A stretch of 41,762 nucleotides of DNA from Bauldia sp. (GCA_026126025.1 JAHCJZ010000017.1:1-41762); one strand, 5' to 3'. Shown: positions 21,876 to 30,916, numbered from the stretch's first letter. The notes: generated by a model from the letters alone, not told the origin. Translations and numbers: made by a program.

Positions 21876-24674
21876 ATGGCTAACGAACGCCGCGACCCGG
21901 TCGGCTACCGCCCGTTCCGCGCCCAACCGCTGCTGGCCGAGGGCCTGCTTGCCGTGTCGCGCGACGGCGGCGGCGATCTTCTGGAGCGCGTCTCGGCAGG
22001 GCTGTTCCGTCTGGCGGCGGAGGCCGGGCAGGTGGCCGACCGGCAGGCCGAGCGCGCCGGCCGGCTGGCGGGCGAGCAGGCGGCGCTTGCCGGGCGCGTC
22101 GCGATCGACCCGGGCGAGGCGGGCACGGCGCCGGCCACCGGCGGCCGCCGGCTGACCGGCACCCAGGCCGAGCGCGCCGGCCGCGCCAAAGCCTATCTCA
22201 TGAGCAGGCATGGGCTGTCCAACGAGGCAGCCTCCGGCCTTGTCGGCCAGTTCGCGCAGGAATCGGGGTTCGACACGCGCGCGCGCAACCCCGGCGACGG
22301 TTCGGACGGCAGCGACAGCATCGGGATCGCGCAGTGGAACGGCCGCCGCGCCCAGGCGCTTCGCCGGTTCGCGGCCGCCGCCGGCCGGCCGGTCGACGAC
22401 TTCGAAACGCAACTCGATTTCGTCATGCACGAGCTGCGGGGCAGCGAAATCGGCGTCGGCCGCCGGCTGCTGGCGGCGCGATCGGTGGAGGAAGCGACGG
22501 CGGCGGCGATCGGCTACGAGCGCCCGCAGGGCTGGACCCCGCAGAACCCGAGCGGCGGCCATGGCTGGGCGAACCGGCTGGCGGCGGCGCGATCGGTCTA
22601 CGGGAGCGCCGTGGCGGCCGCGCCCGCCGGCGTCGACCCGACGCCGACCGCCGCCGTTCCCGCCAGGGCGCGGCCGCCATCGGTTTCGGGCGGCGGCTTC
22701 CGGCCCAGCGGCGCCGACACGGTCTATGGCCGCGCCTATGACGAAGCGGGCGCCCGCACCTATGTGCAGATGCTCGACACCGAAATGCGCTCGACCGCCG
22801 GGCAGCTTTTCGACCGCTACCGCGACGATCCGGTGGCGCTGACGCAAGCCTACGGCCATCTGCGCACCATCCTGAAACAGGACCATGTGTTTCCCGAGAT
22901 CGAAGCGGATTTCGAGACGGGTTTCGGCCGGCTGACGGAGAGCTATCTCGGCCAGGCGCGCGACAATCTGGCACGCAAACACGAAGCCGCCGACCGTGCC
23001 GACTTCATTACCCGCACCGCCGAGCTTGCCACCGAGCAGCAGCGCATGATCGCCGGTTTCGACCCGGCCAATCCCGACGCGGCCGAGGCGATCGCCGCCG
23101 CGCAGGGCGCGATCGACGCGCATTACGACGACGCGGTGCGGCGCGGCGTGCTCGACCCCGACGCGGCCGCGCGCGCCAAGATCGCAGGCCGGCGCGAGGC
23201 GGCGACCGGCTTCTACCTCAAACAGGCCGAGGCGCTGGACGCAACCGGCGTCGCCTCGATGCGCGAGGCCATGCGCAAGGACTTCGCCGAAGGCGGCATC
23301 GAGGGGCTGGACGGTGACGGCTGGGCGGCGCTCGACACCACGCTGAAGCGGCTGGAGGACAACAAGCGCGCCGAGGCCGAGCGCGACACGGTGCGGTTCG
23401 GCCGCGAGGGCGACCAGTTCGCCGCGCGCGTCGCCGCCGGCTTCGGCGTCGACCAGGCGGCCTATGCGGCGTGGCAGCTCAAGGCCGGCGAGAGCGCCGA
23501 AGGCAAGGCGGCACTGGCCGAAACCGAGGGCAAGATCGCCGCCGCGCGCCGGCTGCGCGACCTCGACCTCAATGCCGGACGCAAATATGTCGAGGGCTTG
23601 CGCAAGGCGCTGGGCGACAATCCGAGCGACGCCAAGCTGCGCGAATACGCCTTCGCCGCGGACATGCTGGAGGCCAAGGCCAAGGCGATCGCCACCGACA
23701 GCGTGTCTTATGCCGAGGCCACGGGCATCGTGCCGGCGACGCCGCTGCTGACCGAGGCGGGCGACCAGCTCGCGGCGACCGTGACGGCGCGCGTCGACGC
23801 GGCTGATGAGGCCGGCCGCCGGCTCGGCGTGGCGCCGCGCTACCTGAAAGCCGGCGAGGCCCGGGCGATCGCGGCGCAAATCCGCGCCAATCCCGAGACG
23901 GGCGCGGCGACGGCGGCGGCGATCGTCGAGGGCGCCGGCAAGGCGGCGCCCGCGGTGCTGTCGGAATTCGGCGCCGACGCGCCGATGGTGAGCGAAGCCG
24001 GCGCCATCCTCGCCTTCGGCGGCTCGGCGCGGGCGGCCGAAGACGTCATCCTCGGCTACGGCAAGGGGCCGGACGGCAAGCAGATGAAGGGCCTGAAACC
24101 CGACGCGCAGCGCGAGAGTTTTGCCGGCGTAACCGGCGACGCGCTGTCGATGGCGCCGAAAGACCGGACCCGCATCGACCGCGCGGCGGCGGCGATCGCG
24201 CGCAAGCGCATCGCCGACGAGGGGCTTGACCCCGACAGCCCGGAGGCCGCCGACATCCACGCCCGGGCCGTGCACGAGGCGGCCGGCGGGCAGTTCGATG
24301 GCGGCCAGCAGTGGGGCGGTTTCACCGGCTGGGGCGGCGCGTTGTTCTCCCGGGAACGCAAGGTGCTGGTGCCGCCCTCGATGCGCGCCGATTTGTTCGG
24401 CGACGCGATCCTGGCGCTGACCGACGCCGATTTCACGGGGATGGCGGTGAAGCCTGTGCCGGTGGCGACGCCTTACGGCATCGCGCCGGCGCTCGGGCTG
24501 GCGGCGACGCTGGCGAACGGCACGCCGGTCGCCGTCGACGGCGGTTACGCCTTCGCCTATGGCAGCGGCGCCGACCCGCAATTCGTCAGGGGCAGCGACG
24601 GCAAGGTGTTCGTGCTCGACATCGTCGGGCTGCGCGGCCGGCTGGCGCCGCGCGTGCCGGGAGCGTTCCGCTGA
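21876..24674 (+). CDS. Large virion ejection protein with lysozyme domain
   Basis: This is a 932-residue protein. A phage-tail-lysozyme-like domain spans about residues 105-243: AYLMSRHGLSNEAASGLVGQ, then A-Q-E-S-G-F with candidate catalytic Glu129, SDSIGIAQWNGRRAQALRRF, and a closing HGWANRLAAARSVYG. The rest is long, alanine-rich helix (residues 280-780), as in T7 gp15/gp16-like internal proteins that line the ejection conduit. It would open peptidoglycan locally during DNA entry. A second lysozyme of the same type is the lysis enzyme at 34666. The stop overlaps the next ATG (TGATG). Confidence 0.8.
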   Translation: MANERRDPVGYRPFRAQPLLAEGLLAVSRDGGGDLLERVSAGLFRLAAEAGQVADRQAERAGRLAGEQAALAGRVAIDPGEAGTAPATGGRRLTGTQAERAGRAKAYLMSRHGLSNEAASGLVGQFAQESGFDTRARNPGDGSDGSDSIGIAQWNGRRAQALRRFAAAAGRPVDDFETQLDFVMHELRGSEIGVGRRLLAARSVEEATAAAIGYERPQGWTPQNPSGGHGWANRLAAARSVYGSAVAAAPAGVDPTPTAAVPARARPPSVSGGGFRPSGADTVYGRAYDEAGARTYVQMLDTEMRSTAGQLFDRYRDDPVALTQAYGHLRTILKQDHVFPEIEADFETGFGRLTESYLGQARDNLARKHEAADRADFITRTAELATEQQRMIAGFDPANPDAAEAIAAAQGAIDAHYDDAVRRGVLDPDAAARAKIAGRREAATGFYLKQAEALDATGVASMREAMRKDFAEGGIEGLDGDGWAALDTTLKRLEDNKRAEAERDTVRFGREGDQFAARVAAGFGVDQAAYAAWQLKAGESAEGKAALAETEGKIAAARRLRDLDLNAGRKYVEGLRKALGDNPSDAKLREYAFAADMLEAKAKAIATDSVSYAEATGIVPATPLLTEAGDQLAATVTARVDAADEAGRRLGVAPRYLKAGEARAIAAQIRANPETGAATAAAIVEGAGKAAPAVLSEFGADAPMVSEAGAILAFGGSARAAEDVILGYGKGPDGKQMKGLKPDAQRESFAGVTGDALSMAPKDRTRIDRAAAAIARKRIADEGLDPDSPEAADIHARAVHEAAGGQFDGGQQWGGFTGWGGALFSRERKVLVPPSMRADLFGDAILALTDADFTGMAVKPVPVATPYGIAPALGLAATLANGTPVAVDGGYAFAYGSGADPQFVRGSDGKVFVLDIVGLRGRLAPRVPGAFR

Positions 24675-27043
24675 TGTTCCTCTACGGCTCGATCACGCCG
24701 GAAAACCCGACCTTCGCGCCGACGCTGCAGACCGAGCGCGACCGGCGGGCCGCAAGTGCCGCGATGTGGGACGCCACGCGCGACCTGCAGCTCTACCGCG
24801 ACAACGCCAATGCCGAGGACGCGGCGGTTGCCGAGGCCTATGCCCGCCGCAACCGCGCCATCTTCGAGGCGACCGGCGTGCAGCTCCAAAATCCGCGCCG
24901 CGACTTTTCCGACGCGGACCTGCAGGAGGGAAGCAGGATCCTCGACGCCGGCGGCGACCCCTGGACGGTGATGCAGCGGCGCGAGCGCGACTGGAGCGAC
25001 GCGGCGGCAAAACTGGCGCGCGAGCGGCCGGGCGCGGCGGCGATCATCGCCGCCGACCGGCCGATCCGCGCCGACGCCGAGGCGCTGGCGCGCGCGGCGG
25101 AAACCCGCTTCGACACGGCCAGCCAGGAGGCCGTGGCGGCCGGCGCCGGCACGCTGCTGCCGACGCTGGCCGGCGGCATAGACGGGTTTCTGCGCGATCC
25201 CTGGCAGGTGGGAACGCTGTTCCTCGGCGGCGGTTTCTCGGCGCCGGCGAAAAGCGTCGTCGGCCGCGTCGCCCAGACGATGTTTTCGGAAGCGATCGTC
25301 AATGCCGGCGTCGAAGGGGCCGTGCAGGCGGCCAGCCAGGACTGGCGCCGCGAAGCGGGACTCGAGCGCGGGCTAACGCCGGCCTTGCAGCAGGTGGGGC
25401 TGGCTGCACTGTTCGGCGGCGGCTTCGGCGGCCTGCTGCAGGGCGGCGCCGAGGTGTTTCGAGCGCTGCGGCGGGCGGCGCCGGCGCCGGAGGTGATGAC
25501 GCGCATCGCCGAGGGCCGGCCGGAGCCGGGCGACATGCCTGATCTGGCCGCCGCGCTCGGCATCGAGCCCGACCCGGCCATGCTGCGCACGGCCGAGATC
25601 GCCGCCGAACAGGAAATGCTCGACCGCGCCGCCTTCGGTCCGCCGCCGGCCGGCGCCGACGCGGCCGGCGCCGAGCGGGCGGCCGCGCAGGCCATGCGCA
25701 TCGTCGACGGCGACGCCGACACGATCGCCCGGCAGTCGGCGATCGACCGCCTCGTCGCCGCCAACCAGCCGCTCGGCCGGCCGCCGCGCCGGCCGTTGAC
25801 GCTGACCGATTTTCTGCGCGCCGGCGGCGGCGTCGCCGACGAGGCCGGGGCGCTGGCCCGCATCGGCGTGGCCGAGCGGCTGGCGCCACGCTCCGGCGAC
25901 GGCCGCAGCCTGGACTATGCGCGCGAGGCGGCGGCCGAGGCCGGTTATCTCGACGGGCTCTACGGCGACCCGGAGACGGCGGTGGCGCGCTCGACGCCCG
26001 ACGATCTCCTGCGGCTGCTGCGCCAGGAGGCGGCGGGCGAGCCGGTGTTTTCCCCGCGCGTCGACGGCGACGCGGCAACGGAGTGGCAGGCCTTCGAGGC
26101 ACGCGGCCGGGCCCGCGACCAGTACCGGCGGCTGCTCGAGGAAGTCGACACGGCGATCGACACGCTCGGCCTCGACGGCCGCGTCGACGACGCGGTGCTG
26201 GCGCGCGCCGCCGAGCTGATCGACGACGAAACCGACGCCGTCGCCGCGCTGGAACGCGCGATCGAACAGGACTATCGTGCCTTTGCCGAGGAGGATTTTT
26301 CCGGTGAGCCAGAATACGACATCCCGTTCTTCGACGCTGAGGACGCCGGAGCGCGACCGGGCGCTGGCGACGATGCTGGAGCGGCGGGCGCAGACCTCGC
26401 CGCACAAGGCCGAGCTCTTGCGGATGGCGAAAAATTTCCGGGTGCTGGCGCAGATCAAGGCGAGGCGCAGCTAGCGCCGCCCGGCGGCGCGGCCGAGCCG
26501 GCGAGCCCGAGGCCGGCGAGCAGGCGCGGCGCTGGCGCTGGCCGAGGTGCGGGCGGCGGCGCCGGAGCCGCTGAAGATCGCCGCGCCGGAGGGTTTCGCG
26601 CTCGACCCGCGCACGGCGGTCAAGCGCCAGTTCGCCAATGCCGTCCGCGCATGGGCCTCGGAAAAATTCGGCGGCAGGACCGTGCGCAACCTGGCCGACG
26701 GCAGCGACATCATCATGGCCCGCAGCGGCATCAAGCACACCACGGCCCGCGACAGCCAGTCGCGCCGGGCGCTGGCGGCGCTGTGGCGGCTCGACGACAT
26801 GCTGGCCGGCGCCCGGCCGGCCGGAAGCGAGCCGGACAGGCTCGGCCGGCGCAACGTCGTGGCCGCGCATATCTACGAACGCGAGGTGGAATTCGACGGC
26901 GAAAGCGCGCGCATGCGCATCGTCGTGCGCGAGGACGCGACCGGGCGGCGCTATTACGATCATTCGGAGGTGAGGGGCGGCGGCCCCGCTACGGGCAAGT
27001 CGCCCGAAGGCTCGTTGGTCCCGGCTGTGCAAGGGCCGCCTGA
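24674..27043 (+). CDS. Large polyvalent/ejection protein, N-terminal part (frame shifts near 26530)
   Basis: From ATG 24674 the frame encodes about 620 sensible residues: MFLYGSITPENPTFAPTLQ, a helical N-terminus, a small hydrophobic region (TLFLGGGFSAPAKSVVGRVA, ALFGGGFGGLLQGGAEVFRA) that may sit in the membrane, then helical and acidic stretches. After about 26530 this frame becomes Arg and Gly-rich nonsense to 27043, while the neighbouring frame carries a recognisable domain to 27212 (next entry). The original gene was probably one protein of about 845 residues, with one base gained or lost at 26515-26540. The role is inferred as injected internal virion protein. Confidence 0.65.
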   Translation: MFLYGSITPENPTFAPTLQTERDRRAASAAMWDATRDLQLYRDNANAEDAAVAEAYARRNRAIFEATGVQLQNPRRDFSDADLQEGSRILDAGGDPWTVMQRRERDWSDAAAKLARERPGAAAIIAADRPIRADAEALARAAETRFDTASQEAVAAGAGTLLPTLAGGIDGFLRDPWQVGTLFLGGGFSAPAKSVVGRVAQTMFSEAIVNAGVEGAVQAASQDWRREAGLERGLTPALQQVGLAALFGGGFGGLLQGGAEVFRALRRAAPAPEVMTRIAEGRPEPGDMPDLAAALGIEPDPAMLRTAEIAAEQEMLDRAAFGPPPAGADAAGAERAAAQAMRIVDGDADTIARQSAIDRLVAANQPLGRPPRRPLTLTDFLRAGGGVADEAGALARIGVAERLAPRSGDGRSLDYAREAAAEAGYLDGLYGDPETAVARSTPDDLLRLLRQEAAGEPVFSPRVDGDAATEWQAFEARGRARDQYRRLLEEVDTAIDTLGLDGRVDDAVLARAAELIDDETDAVAALERAIEQDYRAFAEEDFSGEPEYDIPFFDAEDAGARPGAGDDAGAAGADLAAQGRALADGEKFPGAGADQGEAQLAPPGGAAEPASPRPASRRGAGAGRGAGGGAGAAEDRRAGGFRARPAHGGQAPVRQCRPRMGLGKIRRQDRAQPGRRQRHHHGPQRHQAHHGPRQPVAPGAGGAVAARRHAGRRPAGRKRAGQARPAQRRGRAYLRTRGGIRRRKRAHAHRRARGRDRAALLRSFGGEGRRPRYGQVARRLVGPGCARAA

Positions 27044-27212
27044 CGCCAATATAGGCGCGCCGGCGCAAAAGGCCAAGCCCGACCTGTGGGACATGCTGCC
27101 GGCCGGTACGGAGGCGGACGGCCAGGCGCGGCATGTGACGCATGCCGACATGCTGGATGATGCCGAGCGGGACGGGTTTTTCGCGGACCTGATCAAGAGC
27201 TGCAAGGATTGA
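26547..27212 (+). CDS. LPD3-like domain of the polyvalent protein (C-terminal part)
   Basis: This frame is open from 26475, with a possible GTG at 26547, to TGA 27212. It contains DPRTAVKRQFANAVRAWASE, IKHTTARDSQSRRALAALWR, L-D-D-M-L, S-E-P-D-R and HIYEREVEFDGESARMRIVV followed by REDATGRRYYDHSEV. This order matches the large polyvalent protein-associated domain 3, common in phage polyvalent proteins injected with the genome. It most likely completes the gene at 24674 after a one-base shift. A separate translation start is the alternative. The tail (LWDMLPAGTEADGQARHVTH) is helical. The ejection gene at 27214 starts two bases later. Confidence 0.7.
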   Translation: MRAAAPEPLKIAAPEGFALDPRTAVKRQFANAVRAWASEKFGGRTVRNLADGSDIIMARSGIKHTTARDSQSRRALAALWRLDDMLAGARPAGSEPDRLGRRNVVAAHIYEREVEFDGESARMRIVVREDATGRRYYDHSEVRGGGPATGKSPEGSLVPAVQGPPDANIGAPAQKAKPDLWDMLPAGTEADGQARHVTHADMLDDAERDGFFADLIKSCKD

Positions 27213-27213
27213 C

Positions 27214-29751
27214 ATGGCGCTGCGCGACTGCCTGATCTCCGCCGCAGAGCAGGGCGAGATTTCCCGCCAGGAGGCGGCCGAGCTGGCCGACGCCGCCGAC
27301 CGCGCCTATATGCGCCACCGCGCCACGATGAGCGACGACGCGGCCCGCGCGCGGGCGCGCGCCGAGCTCGAGGCGGAACTGCGGGCGACCGCGATCGAGA
27401 AAAAACGCCGGGCCGACCTGACCGAGGCGGCGCGGCTGCGCGTCAAGGGCGAGCTGCAGGGTTTTCGCGACCGCGACGGCAAGCCGAACGTGTTCGACGC
27501 GGCCATGGGGCTGCTGTCGCATTACGGTTTTCGCACGGGATCGTCGGTGCGCGGCCGCGCCGAGGCGATCGTGGCGACGGCGCATGCAAAACTCTCGGAG
27601 GTGATGTTTTCGTTCGAACGCAAGGGCGTTCTCGGCCGGCGCGCCAACCGGGCGCTGACGTCGGACGTGCTGAAGGAGCTGCACGGCGAGGCCTCCGGCG
27701 ACGCTACCGCAAAGGCGCTGGCGCGGTCGGTCTCGGCGGTGTTCGAAGATCTGCGGCAGCGCTTCAACGCCGCCGGCGGGGCCATCGGCAAGCTCGAAAA
27801 TTTCGGCCTGTCGCACAGCCACGACCGCATGAAGCTGCGGCGGCTGGGCCGCACCGCCGACCAGCGGCGCGACGCGTGGAAAGCCGTGATCCGCCCCTTG
27901 CTCGACCCCGAGCGGATGGTGAACCCGCTGACCGGCCAGCCGGTCGGCTCGGCCGGGCTGGATCAGGCGCTCGACCATGTGTTCGATTCGATCATTTCGG
28001 AGAACCGCGCCCATCTGCAGCCGCAGGCGCGCACGATCGGGCGCGGCGCCATCGCCAGCCAGCGCCAGGACGAACGGTTCCTGGTGTTCAAGGATGCCGC
28101 GAGCTGGGAAGCCTATCACCGCAAGCTCGGCCGCGGCGACCCGGTGCAGGCGATCTTCAACCATGTCAACGGCATGGCGCGCGACATCGCGGCCATGGAA
28201 ATCCTCGGGCCGAACCCGGCGGCGATGGTCGAGTACATGAAACAGGTGACGGCGCTGGAGATCGGCAAAAGCGAGGCCGGGTATGCGTCGCTGGCAAAAG
28301 AGGCGAAGCTACTGAAGGCGAGCGCGGCGGATTGGGCGCAGTACCGCATATCGGCGCTGTGGCAGACCTTGCGCGGCCGCCCGGACGTCGTTTCCGGCGT
28401 CTCCTCGAGCACGGCCGACGTCAAGAACCTGCTGACCTCGGCGCAGCTCGGCTCCACCGCGATGCTGGCGGCGGCGACCGACCCGTTCATCGCGGCCGCT
28501 TCGCGCAAACTCGCGGGCCTGCCGGTGACATCGACGGTGCGCGACATGATCGGCATGCTGTCGACGGCGCGGCGGCGCGAGATCATCCGCTCGGGCATCG
28601 TGTGGGACGAATATCTGCACGTGATGACCGACGAGCTGCGTTTCGCCGGGCCGGCGGTGGGCGGCGAGTGGTCGCGCTGGCTGGCCGACCGCGCCGTCAC
28701 CTGGTCCGGCCTGAAACCGCTGACCACCGGCCGCAAGCTGGTCGAGGCGCGCTTCTGGCAAGGGCATATCGCCGATCGCCGCGAGGTGGCGTTTGCCGCG
28801 CTCGACCCGCGTTTCCGCCGGGCGCTCGAAGGGTTCGGCGTGCGCGCCGAGCATTGGGACATCTGGCGGACCAGCGTCGACGCCGCCGGTTTCGTGACGC
28901 CGGCCGAGATCGAGCGGCGCGGCGGGCCGGTGACCTATATCGACCGGCGCACGGCGAGCCCGCGCGCGGCGAGCGTGGAAGCCAAGGCGCAGCGGCACCG
29001 GGCGGCGGCGGAAAAGCTGGCCGAGGTTATCTCGTCCTGGTCGGAGCGCTCCGTGCCCTCCGGCACGCCGAACGCGCGCTCGGTGGTGACCGGCAAGGTG
29101 GAGCGCGGCACGGTCGGCGGCGAGCTGCTGGACTATGCGCTGCAGTACAAAAGTTTCGGTCTGTCGTTCACGGCGATGCAGATGGAGGCGATCGGCGAAA
29201 TGGCTGGCGCGCGCGGCGGCGGGCGCGGCTGGCGCACCGGCCTCGGCTATTTCGCGCCGATGGCGATCATGCTGACACTCGGCGGCGCCGCCTATCTGCA
29301 GATCAAGGCGCTGATCGACGGCCGCCAGCCGGAGGACATGCGGGAGCCGCAGTTCTGGCTGAAGGCCGGCGTCCAGGGGGGCGGCTTCGGCCTGTTCGGC
29401 GACTTCGTGAAATCCACCGAAAACCGCTTCGGCCAGTCGATGCTCGAAGCGCTCATGGGACCAGGCGTGGCCTTTCTGTCCGACGCCGGACAGCTCACCG
29501 TCGGCAACGCGCTGGAGGCCGCTGGCGGCGACGACACCCAGGCCGGCCGCGAGCTGACGCGGTTCGCCCGGCGCTACACGCCGGTGGCGTCGTCGCATTG
29601 GGCGATGCGCGGCGCCTACAACCGGCTGGTGCTCGACAATCTGCAATGGATGCTCGACCCGGCCGCCGACAAGAGCTTTAAAGCGCAGGCCGCGCAGGCC
29701 AAGAAGAACGGCACGCCGTATCTGGTGCCGCCCGGAGCGTTCACGCCCTAG
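27214..29751 (+). CDS. Large internal virion (ejection) protein, 845 aa
   Basis: This long, mostly helical protein starts MALRDCLISAAEQGEISRQE and has a coiled region about residues 40-80 (DAARARARAELEAELRATAI). A possible membrane segment lies about residues 669-700 (GWRTGLGYFAPMAIMLTLGG). The C-terminus is conserved in layout: P-V-A-S-S-H-W-A-M-R-G-A-Y-N-R-L and a helix ending in the LVPPGAFTP tail. It resembles T7 gp16-like or related ejection proteins in place (last gene before the tail-fibre region) and size. Its stop codon shares the CTAG palindrome with the convergent antirepressor gene. Confidence 0.7.
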   Translation: MALRDCLISAAEQGEISRQEAAELADAADRAYMRHRATMSDDAARARARAELEAELRATAIEKKRRADLTEAARLRVKGELQGFRDRDGKPNVFDAAMGLLSHYGFRTGSSVRGRAEAIVATAHAKLSEVMFSFERKGVLGRRANRALTSDVLKELHGEASGDATAKALARSVSAVFEDLRQRFNAAGGAIGKLENFGLSHSHDRMKLRRLGRTADQRRDAWKAVIRPLLDPERMVNPLTGQPVGSAGLDQALDHVFDSIISENRAHLQPQARTIGRGAIASQRQDERFLVFKDAASWEAYHRKLGRGDPVQAIFNHVNGMARDIAAMEILGPNPAAMVEYMKQVTALEIGKSEAGYASLAKEAKLLKASAADWAQYRISALWQTLRGRPDVVSGVSSSTADVKNLLTSAQLGSTAMLAAATDPFIAAASRKLAGLPVTSTVRDMIGMLSTARRREIIRSGIVWDEYLHVMTDELRFAGPAVGGEWSRWLADRAVTWSGLKPLTTGRKLVEARFWQGHIADRREVAFAALDPRFRRALEGFGVRAEHWDIWRTSVDAAGFVTPAEIERRGGPVTYIDRRTASPRAASVEAKAQRHRAAAEKLAEVISSWSERSVPSGTPNARSVVTGKVERGTVGGELLDYALQYKSFGLSFTAMQMEAIGEMAGARGGGRGWRTGLGYFAPMAIMLTLGGAAYLQIKALIDGRQPEDMREPQFWLKAGVQGGGFGLFGDFVKSTENRFGQSMLEALMGPGVAFLSDAGQLTVGNALEAAGGDDTQAGRELTRFARRYTPVASSHWAMRGAYNRLVLDNLQWMLDPAADKSFKAQAAQAKKNGTPYLVPPGAFTP

Positions 29752-30575
29752 AGGTCCAGAACCGTCGACGGCAGGAATGTCATGGTGCGGGCGTTGCCGC
29801 CGCCGCGTGGGTTGTGCGGCTCCGCGCCCGGCAGCCGACGCAGGAACTCAAAATGCCGGTGGAAGGGCGTGCCAGCAAAGACCGCGTGCAGCTTGGGGCT
29901 GACGTTGGGAATGAGCATGCCTTCCTCGTTCGCCTTGATGCTGGTGGCTTCCGCCAAGGCCTCGCGCGCCTTCCAGTCGCCGGCGAAATGCCGATCCAGC
30001 AGTTCGCGGACGCTGCCCTTGGCGGTGACGTAAGCGAGCAGCCAGCGCAGGCATTCGACCGGGCCGGTGTCCGGCAGCGCCTTCGGCCGGGTCGGCAGGC
30101 CGACCATTTCCCATATCTCGCGGACGAAGGCCCGGTCCCATGTCATGCGCGCCTCCTTGACAATGTCGAGGGCGATACGCTGGCGCTGGATGTCGAGGTC
30201 GGGAATCTCGGCGGGCGTGCCGGCGCCGGCCTGCCTGCCATAGCCGCCAGTGCGCAGGATCGACGGGAGCACCTCATGGTAGACCCAGCGCATGAAGCGC
30301 TTGGCCTCCGGTTTGTTGGATCGGCCGATGAGGCGGAAGACCCCGGGTAGGGAGACAACAATCATGCTGCGATCTCCACCCCCTCGCCGCGAGGCTGATT
30401 GGGTGGGTATTTCGTACCCACCCTTTTCGTCGGGATCGAGCCTATCAAGGGCCTGATGGTGGTCCCTAATGTCGAGGGCGGCGCAGACATCCTTGCCGGC
30501 AAACCACGGCTCGCCGGCGATGTCGACGACTCGCACCAGATGTTCCTCGAAAACGAAATTGGCCAATGCATTCAT
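29748..30575 (-). CDS. ant: Bro-N domain antirepressor
   Basis: This is a 275-residue protein. Residues about 5-112 form a Bro-N domain: FVFEEHLVRVVDIAGEPWFA, G-K-D-V-C-A-A-L-D-I, then VVSLPGVFRLIGRSNKPEAK and FMRWVYHEVLPSILRTGGYG, a classic ending. The C-terminal 160 residues contain A-R-M-T-W-D-R-A-F-V-R-E-I-W and likely mediate repressor binding. Phage antirepressors of this type bind and inactivate C1-like repressors, causing induction. It is the last gene of a minus-strand operon, divergent from the ribbon-helix-helix gene at 30951, the same arrangement as ant and mnt/arc in P22. The gene name is by analogy. Confidence 0.85.
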   Translation of the reverse strand: MNALANFVFEEHLVRVVDIAGEPWFAGKDVCAALDIRDHHQALDRLDPDEKGGYEIPTQSASRRGGGDRSMIVVSLPGVFRLIGRSNKPEAKRFMRWVYHEVLPSILRTGGYGRQAGAGTPAEIPDLDIQRQRIALDIVKEARMTWDRAFVREIWEMVGLPTRPKALPDTGPVECLRWLLAYVTAKGSVRELLDRHFAGDWKAREALAEATSIKANEEGMLIPNVSPKLHAVFAGTPFHRHFEFLRRLPGAEPHNPRGGGNARTMTFLPSTVLDL

Positions 30576-30802
30576 GACGCGCTCCTCTCGTAGCTGCGCT
30601 TGGTCAGCATGTTGATCTGAGAGATGGAATTGAGCGTCTTTTCACGGGCCAGGTGCAGCAGCACCGTCTCGGCGTCCATGATGCGCTTTCGGTCGCCTTC
30701 GTCGGCGATCTCATGCATGTACAACATCGCATCGATGAGGCCCTGTAAATCGCAAAGGTCGGTCTCGACCTGCAGGTAGGGCATGTGAACAACGTTAGTC
30801 AT
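30572..30802 (-). CDS. Small helical protein upstream of the antirepressor (76 aa)
   Basis: ATG 30802 overlaps the stop of a 15-codon leader (ATGA), and the stop overlaps the antirepressor start, so the three are translationally chained. A GTG five codons upstream (30817) is in frame but has no ribosome site. The sequence (YLQVETDLCDLQGLIDAMLY, RIMDAETVLLHLAREKTLNS) is helical. It could modulate the antirepressor. No family is recognised. Confidence 0.6.
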   Translation of the reverse strand: MTNVVHMPYLQVETDLCDLQGLIDAMLYMHEIADEGDRKRIMDAETVLLHLAREKTLNSISQINMLTKRSYERSAS

Positions 30803-30846
30803 GGGGGATAACCCCACGAAAACGTGATATTGACGGCGGCAGCCAT
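30799..30846 (-). CDS. Candidate 15-residue leader peptide of the antirepressor operon
   Basis: On the minus strand an AGGAG lies seven bases before ATG 30846. The frame reads MAAAVNITFSWGYPP then TGA, whose first bases are in the ATG of the next gene. The strong ribosome site belongs to this short frame, since the following gene has none of its own. It may be a coupling or attenuation leader. It is too short for statistics. Confidence 0.5.
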   Translation of the reverse strand: MAAAVNITFSWGYPP

Positions 30847-30916
30847 GATCGATCTCCTAGGATCGGTTGCGGTTAGGGCCGGTGTGGAAGTTCGCGCTTC
30901 TCGCCGGTCCGCTACT

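Noticed and set aside
21819-24581. 920-codon minus-strand open frame under the ejection protein gene
   Set aside because: Same reason: antisense shadow with no start signal or domain.
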